Source: Perlucidibaca wandonensis (GTDB taxonomy: Bacteria; Pseudomonadota; Gammaproteobacteria; Pseudomonadales; Moraxellaceae). From it: a stretch of 64,000 nt of DNA. Where the stretch lies: positions 434,001-498,000 of the forward strand of contig NZ_JBHTIT010000001.1 of the NCBI RefSeq assembly GCF_042677145.1. Direction: 5' to 3'. This document shows positions 7,131-14,885 of this stretch, one piece after another. Every line of letters begins with the position of its first letter. Position 1 is the stretch's first letter. The notes below the pieces were generated by a model, which searched no databases, had not been told where the DNA came from, and saw only the letters and a program-made list of their open reading frames with translations. The translations under genes were made by a program, and so were the position numbers.

Positions 7131-7564
7131 CAGTACTTTCAAATGAGCTTATCGCAGCCTACCAAGCGACTCATTACACCATCCAGGCTGATGGCGAGGT
7201 CATCACACTTCGCATAGGCCAGCATTCGCCAGCTGTTAAGGAGTGGTTGTCTAAACAAGGCATCACAGAAGCAGGCTACATAACCGCTGTTAACCCATTA
7301 GGCGATCAGCTTGCAGATGCTATTAATGAGTCTCTCCACAACGATTTGCTTGAGTTAGTCATGGGTGAAGGCCTACAAACCCGGTTAGGGGAAGGTGTTG
7401 GTTTGGCGCGCTTAGCCAGCGGGAATCCAAAATGGCCAGCCGAGCGGAGCCTGCTTATCAGCCCACTAAGTCGCGATGGGGCTAGGCAAATTGGCAGCAT
7501 TTTTTCGCAGAATGCCGTGGTGCACATCACCAATGATGCAGCTGAGCTGATACTGCTTAGGTAG
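7127..7564 (+). CDS. DUF3293 domain protein
   Basis: Starting at ATG 7127, which overlaps the previous stop as ATGA, the protein has 145 residues. The DUF3293 pattern is visible: a GYITAVNPLGDQLADAINES block (usually ITA-NP-S---S--EN), a central hydrophobic helix (LLELVMGEGL), AERSLLISPL, and the C-terminal FSQNAVVHI (usually FGQ-A-). The family's function is not known to me. Translational coupling ties it to the membrane gene upstream. Confidence 0.72.
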   Translation: MTVLSNELIAAYQATHYTIQADGEVITLRIGQHSPAVKEWLSKQGITEAGYITAVNPLGDQLADAINESLHNDLLELVMGEGLQTRLGEGVGLARLASGNPKWPAERSLLISPLSRDGARQIGSIFSQNAVVHITNDAAELILLR

Positions 7565-7602
7565 CGCTGCAGTGTTTTTTGCTGTCTAAGGTTGAGGTGG
7601 CA

Positions 7603-7906
7603 ATGGCGGAAGAAAAACTTAAAACTATGTCCGAGATTAGTTGACCACTACAACCAACTGTATGCGCTATTTTGGTTTCACTAATCGCTGGCTGGTGGTA
7701 AAGGGATTTATGAAATCACAATTCAAAACTTAGATGGCCTTTCGACTTTCCAAGGCAAGGCTGTTGGTAAAGAAATCGTGTTTGAGCGCAATGAAGAGGC
7801 GGTGTCTATCCATGCAACAGACGGTGATGGAACTGGCATGAAATGGTTGAGTGGAAAAACTAACTGTCTGACAGTTGTTGTCGGTGAAGGCTACTGCAGA
7901 AGCTAA
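7603..7906 (+). pseudogene. Broken gene for a small single-TM protein
   Basis: ATG 7603 follows GAGGTGG and reads MAEEKLKTMSEIS, then meets TGA at 7642. The same frame continues as a hydrophobic segment (PTVCAILVSLIAGWW), and after a frameshift near 7697 the frame GGKGIYEITIQNLDGLSTFQ runs on to TAA at 7904-7906. Joined, these give about 100 residues with one N-terminal membrane anchor and a soluble domain ending near EGYCRS. Two lesions mark it as decayed. I do not recognise the family. The rest of the 7565-7935 gap holds nothing else I can support. Confidence 0.5.
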
Positions 7907-7935
7907 CTAAATTCGGCATTGATGACGCTTAGATC

Positions 7936-8412
7936 ATGAATATAAGAACTTCAACTAGTCGCGACGTAGAATCAATTGTTGCTTTGTTCACTGCATCAGT
8001 ACACCTCTTGGCTGCACGAAACTATACGCCTGAACAGTTGACGGCTTGGGCACCAAAATCACCTGATTTAGAGCAATGGAGTACTAAACTATCAACCTTG
8101 GAGACATTGGTGGCAGAGTTTGATGGGACGATGGTTGGCTTTATCACTTATACCGACAACGGCCACATAGTATTCCTTTACACGTCTCCGACATTCTCGC
8201 GCAAAGGTGTGGCATCACAGTTATATGAAATTACTTCGAGAGTTCTTCTTGCGAATGGGGTGTGTAGCTTATCAACTGAAGCTAGCATCGAGGCGCGGCC
8301 ATTCTTTGAGTCAAAAGGATTTAATGTTGTTGAAGAGCAGGTAGTTGAGCGTAATGGCATGCTATTGAAAAGATTCGCAATGGCTGGAGTGTTGGCGAGT
8401 GTAGAGGCCTGA
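7936..8412 (+). CDS. GNAT-family N-acetyltransferase (YafP-like)
   Basis: This 158-residue protein has the GNAT layout: N-terminal IRTSTSRDVESIVALF, the central strand FDGTMVGFITY, the acetyl-CoA site IVFLYTSPTFSRKGVASQLYE (a variant of R/Q-x-x-G-x-G/A), and the C-terminal strand ARPFFESKGF. It resembles E. coli YafP, which lies in a DNA-damage operon with polymerase IV; here it is about 1.5 kb from umuDC but on the opposite strand. The substrate is unknown. Confidence 0.85.
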   Translation: MNIRTSTSRDVESIVALFTASVHLLAARNYTPEQLTAWAPKSPDLEQWSTKLSTLETLVAEFDGTMVGFITYTDNGHIVFLYTSPTFSRKGVASQLYEITSRVLLANGVCSLSTEASIEARPFFESKGFNVVEEQVVERNGMLLKRFAMAGVLASVEA

Positions 8413-8496
8413 TGATTGATACGGACCTAGTTTCCTAGGCGCTAGTTTGAGTAAGCGATACCATCGTTAAGGTTCGGTTGATGATCACACCAATTA

Positions 8497-9468
8497 CTAC
8501 GATGGTTGAGCATGAGTTTTCGAATCAATGACGCTAGGATCATTGGACGCTTGATCAAACCTACCATTTTGAACTAAGTCTTCTAATGACTTGCCAACGC
8601 TATTTGCTGCCGACAGATAGTCAGCATGTCGAATCAAATCCTCGCCAATGAAGTGGCTATCTATCGATGACTTAGCAGAAGCTAAGCGGTCCAGCATATG
8701 AGTCAGTGCCCAACCAAGCATTGGGTACTCAATATTTAGTTTGCTGAGATGTGGCGCAATCAAGAGTAATGATTGCGCTTCATGACGAAACAACTTCCAT
8801 GGCAGTGGTCGAGGGTTGCGCTCGCCAACGACTAATATTTTACCGAGATCATGAAGAAGCGCTCCTACTTGTGAAAGCTCAAGATCGAGTTGGTTTAGAC
8901 CAATTTCCCTTCCCATACTAGCTACAAGGCGTGCCACTTCAACGCTATGAGTTAGCAATCCCCCTTGGTAGTTGTGATGGTTACTGACGCTGGCTCTGGC
9001 TCGAAAGTAGTTAAGTCCAATTTTCGGGTCTAACAGCATTCTTGTCATAAAAGTACGTAGCGCATCAGATGAAAGCGCACTGATAAAATTGACTAGCCAT
9101 GCATGGGCTTCATGTGCAAGAAATGGCACAAGCATTTTTGGTAATACTTGCGCACCATTCACTATGTGCTGGTCAGTCATTAGTGATAGGTCAGCTACTT
9201 TGATATAGATGTAGTGATTGAGCTGGGCTACACGACCTGACACTTCGATTGGCGGTAGTTGCTGTGGGTCTAGGCTGTGTATGTGTTGATATAGCTCATT
9301 ATTTGGCCAAATCAGGCCGTAGCTTTTGCCATAGCTATCCTCGAGCTTAAGGCGAAAGTAAGGCTTACCATATTGTGAAACAAGGCTTTCTTGCTGGCTC
9401 AAGCGACACTGCAAGCATATGTCTTGGCCAATGTGTTTGTTGAGTGACATTGTGTTGGCCAAGATCAT
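8497..9468 (-). CDS. OB-fold plus HD-domain protein (YhaM-like) of the integrase operon
   Basis: In this 323-residue protein the first about 110 residues look like an OB-fold nucleic-acid binding domain (FRLKLEDSYGKSYGLIWP, later IEVSGRVAQLNHYIYIKVADL). The rest is an HD phosphohydrolase: HHNYQGGLLTHSVEVA, then LLHDLGKILVVG, FRHEAQSLLL and a downstream HADYLSA. The OB-then-HD order resembles Bacillus YhaM 3'-5' exonucleases. It may be a metal-dependent nuclease or nucleotide hydrolase serving the element. It overlaps the 100-residue gene by 4 bp and is last in the operon. It lacks relaxase or TraI motifs beyond the HD residues. Confidence 0.72.
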   Translation of the reverse strand: MILANTMSLNKHIGQDICLQCRLSQQESLVSQYGKPYFRLKLEDSYGKSYGLIWPNNELYQHIHSLDPQQLPPIEVSGRVAQLNHYIYIKVADLSLMTDQHIVNGAQVLPKMLVPFLAHEAHAWLVNFISALSSDALRTFMTRMLLDPKIGLNYFRARASVSNHHNYQGGLLTHSVEVARLVASMGREIGLNQLDLELSQVGALLHDLGKILVVGERNPRPLPWKLFRHEAQSLLLIAPHLSKLNIEYPMLGWALTHMLDRLASAKSSIDSHFIGEDLIRHADYLSAANSVGKSLEDLVQNGRFDQASNDPSVIDSKTHAQPS

Positions 9469-9767
9469 AGGAAACCTCCTTGCATATGACTAGGCAGGCG
9501 CGTCAATCTGTTCTGTAGCCGATCGCAAAGGACTTGAAATATAGACTGCGCCATTTGCTCGTCTGGTAGTTGAAGCTGGTCTTTAACAAAGCACTCCATA
9601 GCTTCAATATTGGATAGAGCCATGTCATAACCCAATGTCTCAGAGAGTGATAAGTCGGGGTGAATGCAGTACCCGTCATGCAAAGCCTTAGCCATGCGAG
9701 TGACTAGGGTTTGCGCTTTAGCAACCTGGCGACGCAGGCGCTCTTCGTGCAAGTAGTGAACGCTCAT
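9465..9767 (-). CDS. Unknown 100-residue protein between integrase and OB/HD genes
   Basis: A mostly helical, soluble 100-residue protein with a basic N-terminus (HEERLRRQVAKAQTLVTRMAK) and an acidic middle (NIEAMECFVKDQLQLPDEQM). I recognise no domain. It overlaps both neighbours by 4 bp (ATGA at each end), so all three are almost certainly one transcription and translation unit. It could be a DNA-binding or regulatory partner of the recombinase or of the OB/HD protein; nothing in the sequence decides this. Confidence 0.7.
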   Translation of the reverse strand: MSVHYLHEERLRRQVAKAQTLVTRMAKALHDGYCIHPDLSLSETLGYDMALSNIEAMECFVKDQLQLPDEQMAQSIFQVLCDRLQNRLTRLPSHMQGGFL

Positions 9768-10954
9768 GCGACTACTCCTGTTGTACCTGTACTTGCTAAC
9801 ATGCGCTCAAACGCAGAGCCATCATTACGAGTGAGGTTGGGCACGTAACGGCTATAAACACTAAAAAGCATCTGTGTATTGGCATGGCCGAGTTGACGAG
9901 CTGTCCACTCAGGTGCCTCGCCCGAGGCGAGCCAAAGTGTGGCGCAGGTGTGCCTAGTGTTATAGGGACGTCGATAAGCAATATCGAGATCTACTAACAT
10001 GGGCTTCCATATGCGATTGGTGAAGTTTTTTGCGTCGATAGGAGTTCCTTGTCGAGAGCAAAATACCAACCCATCTCGTCCTCTATGCCCAGTACTTTCG
10101 AATTGACGCTTTAGTGCCTCCAATACGGGAGTAGACATAGCGATTTCGCGCTGAGAGGGATCGTTTTTGGTGTACTCAAAAATGCCCTGTGTGAAGGTTT
10201 CACGGACTAAAATTTCACGACGTTCAAAGTCAACACATTTCCAGCGCAGTCCATTAATTTCAGCAGAGCGCATCCCAGTAAAGAAGCGCGTAATTAGATA
10301 GCTTCTGAAATCGGAACGAACATCTTCAATCATTGCCGTCACTTCATTGAGGTTAAATGGCTCAACGTGAGTTTTAACCTCCTTCAGCTTTTTGATACGG
10401 TCAAATGGCGTGATGAGTTTGTGTTGGATACATCCATCTTCAACTATCGCTTTTAAAATCGTCATAATTCGATTGATGGTTGCATTAGACAATGGCTTGC
10501 CACTTGGTGTTCTATATTCTGCGAGCCCTGACCGGAAGGTTATTGCCCCGTCTCGCAAGAATGCATCTAGCAATATGCCACCTAGATCAGGCCTTATATG
10601 CTTATTTATGAGGTTAGCCATCGTGTTGCGATAGTTGATACGCCACTCAACTTCTTTTTCTTTAAGCCACCGGTCTATTTGTTGGTTGAGCGTTGGGATA
10701 TCGTCACCTAGACGACCTTGGCTTTTTCGTCGCTCTAATAGCGCAACCTTTTTTAGGCTTTTGCTTTCAGGAAAGTACTTTTTGTAGTCGAACGTGCCAA
10801 GGGTGATTTCAGCATCTAGTCGCTTGGCCATTTGAGCCAGCGTCTTTTTATTAGCTACCGAATTTTCAAGTAGGGTGACTTCACGAAAGCGCTCATCAAG
10901 GTAGCGAAAGTCGATGTATAGCTTGTTGCTTTTCAGCACACGGATGCTAGCCAT
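9764..10954 (-). CDS. Tyrosine recombinase / phage-type integrase
   Basis: From ATG 10954, preceded by a strong GGGAGGTG, the protein has 396 residues; a longer frame to 11083 lacks support. The N-terminus (VLKSNKLYIDFRYLDERFRE) is an arm-type DNA-binding domain of the DUF3596 sort, followed by a SAM-like core-binding domain (about 105-210). The catalytic domain has Arg in FTGMRSAEINGLRW, His-x-x-Arg region NTRHTCATL, His in LGHANTQML and Tyr in SVYSRYV. All catalytic residues are present. It lies about 800 bp from tRNA-Val(CAC), facing away from it. Confidence 0.93.
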   Translation of the reverse strand: MASIRVLKSNKLYIDFRYLDERFREVTLLENSVANKKTLAQMAKRLDAEITLGTFDYKKYFPESKSLKKVALLERRKSQGRLGDDIPTLNQQIDRWLKEKEVEWRINYRNTMANLINKHIRPDLGGILLDAFLRDGAITFRSGLAEYRTPSGKPLSNATINRIMTILKAIVEDGCIQHKLITPFDRIKKLKEVKTHVEPFNLNEVTAMIEDVRSDFRSYLITRFFTGMRSAEINGLRWKCVDFERREILVRETFTQGIFEYTKNDPSQREIAMSTPVLEALKRQFESTGHRGRDGLVFCSRQGTPIDAKNFTNRIWKPMLVDLDIAYRRPYNTRHTCATLWLASGEAPEWTARQLGHANTQMLFSVYSRYVPNLTRNDGSAFERMLASTGTTGVVA

Positions 10955-11177
10955 GATAAGCACCTCCCGATGCCATTGGGATAACAATGCTGTCTTGGCT
11001 GCCGAAGATTTCGCTTTCAATGCGCTCCCAAATGAAGAGGATTTTTCGACCGTCAAACGGGCGCTTGTAGTGCACTCCTTCAAGAAGTTTGTTGTCTACT
11101 AAATGCCGACGAATGTAGTGCGGTGAGTACTTGATTCGTTTGGCAAGCTCTTCTGTTGTAATCAATGTAAGATTCAT
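10947..11177 (-). CDS. Excisionase-type winged-helix DNA-binding protein
   Basis: A 76-residue protein whose N-terminus, LITTEELAKRIKYSPHYIRRHL, is a MerR/AlpA-like helix-turn-helix, followed by VHYKRPFDGRKILFIWERIE, a typical wing of phage and island excisionases. It overlaps the integrase start by 8 bp and is first in the operon. It should bend DNA at the attachment site to favour excision and may regulate the operon. Confidence 0.78.
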   Translation of the reverse strand: MNLTLITTEELAKRIKYSPHYIRRHLVDNKLLEGVHYKRPFDGRKILFIWERIESEIFGSQDSIVIPMASGGAYHG

Positions 11178-11313
11178 TGATATTTCCTCGCTAGTTAAAG
11201 TATCGGTTACAGATCCTGGTTACCTTTAAGGGCCACCAAAGATCTCTAAGAGGCACTGTAAGAGCGAATATGTGCCTTTGTCAAGCATTGGATATCTTTA
11301 GGAGACATTTTAT

Positions 11314-11526
11314 ATGGGTAAGGGCTCTATTACATGCCGCCTCAATATTCTGCTGGCTGAAAAACGCATGACAGTTGCTGAGTTGCATAAAATCACAGGT
11401 GTATCTCGGACGTTGCTATATTTGATGTACCGAGATGACTTACAGCGGATCGATATTGGGTCATTGGCAGAGCTGTGCCATTTTTTCGATTGCAAGATTG
11501 AAGATATTTTTATTTACAATAAATAA
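11314..11526 (+). CDS. Small Xre/Cro-type regulator
   Basis: A 70-residue protein that is nearly all helix-turn-helix: RLNILLAEKRMTVAELHKIT, GVSRTLLYLMYRDD, then IDIGSLAELCHFFDCKIEDI. This is the compact Cro/C1 (HTH_26) type. It is divergent from the excisionase gene 136 bp away, the usual place for a lysogeny-like switch controlling excision. A strong hairpin with a T-tract follows the gene. Confidence 0.85.
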   Translation: MGKGSITCRLNILLAEKRMTVAELHKITGVSRTLLYLMYRDDLQRIDIGSLAELCHFFDCKIEDIFIYNK

Positions 11527-11554
11527 TTTATAATCAGTTACTTAGCTTAATTTT

Positions 11555-11676
11555 GGGCAACGATACAATAAGTTTTTAGAGTAGGGGTCATAAATCGAAT
11601 GACCCCCTACTTTTTAGAATTTTCTTTGGGCAATATTTGGGCAACGCATGGGCAACGGACAAAGTTGCCATTGCCC
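11555..11676. repeat. Cluster of GGGCAA(C) motifs beside the tRNA
   Basis: Between the small Xre gene and tRNA-Val, GGGCAA occurs at least four times in one orientation (near 11555, 11628, 11639 and 11650), followed by inverted GTTGCC and TTGCCC near 11664-11676. Spacing and position fit integrase arm-binding sites next to an attachment core. The role is inferred; the repeats are directly visible. Confidence 0.5.
11580..11616 (+). terminator. Rho-independent terminator after the small Xre gene
   Basis: AGTAGGGGTCAT pairs with ATGACCCCCTACT across a 7-base loop with a single bulge, followed by TTTTT. It closes the small Xre gene about 55 bp after its stop. Confidence 0.8.
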
Positions 11677-11708
11677 ATAAAAAGAAAAACCAAGCCCCAA
11701 AAACAACG

Positions 11709-11739
11709 AAACCCGCATCGCGCAAGGCTTTGCAGGTTT
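11709..11739 (-). terminator. Possible terminator after tRNA-Val(CAC)
   Basis: On the minus strand AAACC ... GC pairs with GC ... GGTTT with one internal mismatch, and a T-rich run follows. It begins 8 bp after the tRNA CCA end. The stem is weaker than others in this window. Confidence 0.4.
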
Positions 11740-11746
11740 TAATGTT

Positions 11747-11821
11747 TGGTGGGCGATACTGGGATCGAACCAGTGACCCCTACCGTGTGAAGGTAGTGCT
11801 CTCCCCCTGAGCTAATCGCCC
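11747..11821 (-). tRNA. tRNA-Val (anticodon CAC), probable island attachment site
   Basis: The minus strand folds as a 75-nt tRNA: acceptor GGGCGAT with ATCGCCC and an encoded CCA, D-arm TAGCTCAGGGGGAGAGCA, anticodon stem CTACC/GGTAG around TTCACAC, and T-arm GGTTCGATCCC. The anticodon CAC reads GTG (Val). Its 3' end faces the integrase module, as expected if the element recombines there; the tRNA is intact. Confidence 0.95.
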
Positions 11822-11890
11822 GCCGCGTACGGCGTGCGCGCATTCTAGTACAAAATAGTCTAGATGCAAGACGCCGAACGAGGGTTATTG

Positions 11891-12217
11891 CTATTTAATT
11901 AGCAAATCTTCTAGGCGCTTACCTTCAGCTAACAGTGCAGCAATCCATAGCGGCTGACGACCACGGCCTGTCCATGTTTGCGAAGCATCATTGGGGTTGC
12001 GGTATTTAGGAGCAACCGGCGTCTTCACTTTGCTTGGCTTAGCGGCGCCAGCTTCTGGGAAGAGCTCATTCAAGGAAACACCAGCATCGCGTGCTAGCTT
12101 TTCCATATCTGCCATTAATGACTTACGAGCCAAAGCCTTTTTGCGCGTAATTTCCTTTTGCGCTTGAGCAATTAAATCATCCAGTTGATTTACTGTTAAA
12201 TGGGAGACATCAATCAT
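11891..12217 (-). CDS. H-NS-family nucleoid protein
   Basis: A 108-residue protein with an N-terminal helical oligomerisation region (QLDDLIAQAQKEITRKKALA, about residues 10-45), a linker, and the C-terminal AT-hook-like DNA-binding motif YRNPNDASQTWTGRGRQPLW (about 72-91) of H-NS histones. Members bind AT-rich, often horizontally acquired DNA and silence it. It sits beside the tRNA boundary of the accessory region, but outside it. The 240 bp upstream is AT-rich, compatible with autoregulation. Confidence 0.9.
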   Translation of the reverse strand: MIDVSHLTVNQLDDLIAQAQKEITRKKALARKSLMADMEKLARDAGVSLNELFPEAGAAKPSKVKTPVAPKYRNPNDASQTWTGRGRQPLWIAALLAEGKRLEDLLIK

Positions 12218-12457
12218 TTGTTAAACCTAAGGTTAGTTGAGACACGTGCTTTATAGTTTCATTTTAAATAAAATTCAAGCTTTATCTACATAATGTTAGT
12301 TAACTATGGATTTGGTAGAGCTATGAGTCATTATATGCGGGGGCACTCTAGTGCTAGATAACTATTGCTTGGCGATGAAGTTTTTTAAAGCAGTATTTTG
12401 ACTGAGTATGAGGATTTTTAGGTGTATTTATGGGTGTACTGAAATTGAGATTAGTGT

Positions 12458-12952
12458 GTGACGAGCAGTCTTAAATACCTCGGGGGCTATAGCCCAGCGC
12501 TGCGCCAGCAGGTGCAGCAGCTTATCGATGATGGTCAGCTCGGCGCGTGGCTGGCGAAGCGCTATCCGGATGCGCCGGCGCATGCCATCCAAAACGATGG
12601 AGCATTGTATGACTACACGCAGCGGCTAAAGCAGCAGCATATGCGCAGCAGTGTGGCGGTGACTAAGGTGTTTTACGATGCGCGGCTGCATGTCATCGAT
12701 AACGCGTTGGGGCAGCATCGCTTCGTGAGTCGGGTGCAGGGCAGCAAGCTCAAACGCAAGAATGAGATCAAGGTGTCGGCGTTGCTGAAAACGCTGCCGG
12801 AGCCGTTGCTGCGCATGGTGGTGGTGCATGAGCTCGCGCATTTACGCGAGAAGGAGCACAACAAGGCGTTTTATCAGCTCTGCCAGCATATGGAGCCGGA
12901 CTATCATCAGCTAGAGTTAGATTTGAGGTTGTTTTTGACGCTGAAGGGTTAG
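12458..12952 (+). CDS. YgjP-like (M48-type) metallopeptidase family protein
   Basis: The 164-residue frame starts at a GTG. The C-terminal half has the zinc site HELAHLREKEHNKAFYQLC (HExxH plus a downstream His), typical of the YgjP/UPF0178-like metal-dependent hydrolases. RVQGSKLKRKNEIKVSALL precedes it. Substrates for the family are not established. The gene is convergent with proS, with a shared hairpin terminator. Confidence 0.8.
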   Translation: MTSSLKYLGGYSPALRQQVQQLIDDGQLGAWLAKRYPDAPAHAIQNDGALYDYTQRLKQQHMRSSVAVTKVFYDARLHVIDNALGQHRFVSRVQGSKLKRKNEIKVSALLKTLPEPLLRMVVVHELAHLREKEHNKAFYQLCQHMEPDYHQLELDLRLFLTLKG

Positions 12953-12967
12953 ATGCGCTTGGCTTCT

Positions 12968-13004
12968 AAAGCGCTTGCCTCCGAAGCAACAGAGGCAAGC
13001 GTTT
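12968..13004. terminator. Bidirectional hairpin between the metallopeptidase and proS
   Basis: CGCTTGCCTC (12972-12981) is the exact reverse complement of GAGGCAAGCG (12992-13001), flanked by A and T runs on both sides (AAAG and TTTC). It serves two convergent genes. Confidence 0.75.
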
Positions 13005-13012
13005 CTCTAACT

Positions 13013-14773
13013 TTAGGCTTTTACTGATTCGCCCAAAAACGCCATCAGCTCATCCAAAGCAATATCGCGAGACTCAGTGTCTCGGCGGCCTTTGTATTCA
13101 ATCGTGCCCGCATCCAAACCTTTCTCGCCCATCACCAATCGGTGTGGGATGCCGATCAGCTCCATGTCGGAAAACTTCACGCCAGGGCGCTCATTGCGAT
13201 CATCCAGCAAGACATCGTAACCAGCGGCCTTTAGCTGCTCGTAAAGTGCAGTAGCTTCTGTCTGGATGCGCTGCGATTTCTGCCAGTTCATCGGTACCAA
13301 AGCGATCTGATACGGCGCAATAGCATCTGGCCAAATGATGCCTTTGTCGTCGTAGTTCTGCTCAATGGCCGAGGCCACGGCGCGGGTGACGCCAATGCCG
13401 TAGCAGCCCATGGTCATCACTTGTGGCTTGCCGCCTTCGCCGAGCACGCTTGCGCCCAATGCCGCTGAGTACTTCTGACCGAGCTGGAAAATATGCCCAA
13501 CTTCGATGCCGCGTTTGATCGCCAGCGTGCCCTTGCCACAGGGCGATGGGTCGCCAGCCACCACATTGCGAATATCAGCCACGATGGGCTCTGGCAGATC
13601 ACGGCCAAAATTCACGCCGCTCAAATGCTCGCCCACGCGGTTAGCGCCGCAGATAAAATCGCTCATTGCCGCCGCCGTGCGGTCAGCAATCACCGTCACA
13701 TCTGCGCTTACACCAACAGGTCCGATGAATCCGGGCACGCAGCTGAGCGCCGCTTGAATCTCTTCGCTAGTGGCCAAGCGCATATCTTTTAAGCCATCGA
13801 GCTTGCTGGCTTTGATCTCGTTTAATTCATGATCAGCGCGCAGCAAAAGTAAGAAAAAGCGTTGGCCGGGCAGAGCTTTCGGGTTGGCTTTCAGCGTGTC
13901 GGCATCAACCGGCACGGGTGCAACAACTGCCACCGATTTAACGACTTGAGTGAGAGTTACGCCTAGCAGCTCAGCCACTTCTTCGCATAGCGTTTGTGTT
14001 GGCGTTGCGACCGACTGCCTTGCCTGAGAAGCCGCTGCACGCGCTTGCGATGGCGCCAGCGCTTCGGCCATTTCCACGTTGGCGGCGTAATCGGAAGTGT
14101 CGGAAAAAGCGATGTCATCTTCGCCGCTGTCGGCGAGCACATGGAATTCATGCGAGCCGGTGCCGCCAATAGAGCCAGTGTCGGCCTGCACAGGGCGGAA
14201 ATTTAAGCCCAATCGCGTGAAGATGCGGCAATAAGTATCAAACATGACCTGATAGGTTTGCTCTAACGAGGCATGGTCGATATGGAAGGAGTAGGCGTCT
14301 TTCATGATGAATTCGCGTGAGCGCATAACGCCAAAGCGTGGGCGAATCTCATCGCGAAATTTGGTTTGCACTTGGTAGAAATTCACCGGCAATTGTTTGT
14401 AGCTTTGCAGCTCATTGCGCGCGAGATCGGTGATTACTTCCTCGTGCGTAGGGCCGAGCACGAAAGGGCGGCCGTGGCGATCGCTAAAGCGTAAAAGCTC
14501 AGGGCCATATTGTACGGCGCGGCCAGTTTCTTCCCATAGTTCAATGGGTTGTGTCACTGGCATAAGTACTTCCAGCGCACCGGCACGGTCCATTTCTTCG
14601 CGGATGATGCGCTCAACTTTTTTCAGCACGCGGTTGCCCAGCGGCAGCCAGTTGTACAAGCCGCTGGCGAGCTTGCGAATCATGCCGGCGCGGAGCATGA
14701 GCTGATGCGAGATCACCTCGGCATCGGCAGGGGTTTCGCGGAGGGTGGCAAGCAAGGTTTGACTGGCGCGCAT
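13013..14773 (-). CDS. proS: Prolyl-tRNA synthetase (bacterial type)
   Basis: A 586-residue class II aminoacyl-tRNA synthetase, close to the 570-residue bacterial norm. Motif 2 is visible (FRDEIRPRFGVMRSREFIMKD with GPTHEEVITDL before it), motif 3 is near MTMGCYGIGVTR, and the insertion (editing) domain runs from about 225 to 385 (ICGANRVGEHLSGVNFGRD near its end). It charges tRNA-Pro and edits mischarged alanine. The start ATG at 14773 is the conserved MRASQTLLATLRETP. It stands alone. Confidence 0.97.
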   Translation of the reverse strand: MRASQTLLATLRETPADAEVISHQLMLRAGMIRKLASGLYNWLPLGNRVLKKVERIIREEMDRAGALEVLMPVTQPIELWEETGRAVQYGPELLRFSDRHGRPFVLGPTHEEVITDLARNELQSYKQLPVNFYQVQTKFRDEIRPRFGVMRSREFIMKDAYSFHIDHASLEQTYQVMFDTYCRIFTRLGLNFRPVQADTGSIGGTGSHEFHVLADSGEDDIAFSDTSDYAANVEMAEALAPSQARAAASQARQSVATPTQTLCEEVAELLGVTLTQVVKSVAVVAPVPVDADTLKANPKALPGQRFFLLLLRADHELNEIKASKLDGLKDMRLATSEEIQAALSCVPGFIGPVGVSADVTVIADRTAAAMSDFICGANRVGEHLSGVNFGRDLPEPIVADIRNVVAGDPSPCGKGTLAIKRGIEVGHIFQLGQKYSAALGASVLGEGGKPQVMTMGCYGIGVTRAVASAIEQNYDDKGIIWPDAIAPYQIALVPMNWQKSQRIQTEATALYEQLKAAGYDVLLDDRNERPGVKFSDMELIGIPHRLVMGEKGLDAGTIEYKGRRDTESRDIALDELMAFLGESVKA

Positions 14774-14885
14774 GGCTGAGTTCTCAATAAGCAGATGTAT
14801 ATAGCCGCGTAGTTTACGAATTGCGGGCGCAACTATCTACGAGAATGAGCCCAGCTTATGGCAAACTGCGGGAGGTTTTTTTGAG

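Larger units (their letters stand above)
1..11746. mobile_element. Putative tRNA-Val-associated genomic island (left end not found)
   Basis: Mobile and accessory genes fill this stretch: IS6 elements, a mutagenesis cassette, small unknown genes, and an excisionase/integrase module ending next to the 3' end of tRNA-Val(CAC). The integrase lies on the tRNA 3' side, the usual arrangement for islands using a tRNA end as attB. By eye I found no second copy of the tRNA 3' end between 1 and 11,700, so the left boundary is unproven and may be outside the window. The extent given is an inference. Confidence 0.45.

Noticed and set aside
2100..9500. Integron-like cassette array of small genes
   Set aside because: Genes are on both strands with overlapping starts and stops, and I saw no attC-type paired core sites between them.
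10955..11083. Upstream extension of the integrase
   Set aside because: The start at 10954 has a strong ribosome site, and the extension overlaps most of the excisionase gene.
12626..12864. Minus-strand frames opposite the metallopeptidase
   Set aside because: They are shadows of a gene with a clear HExxH zinc site.
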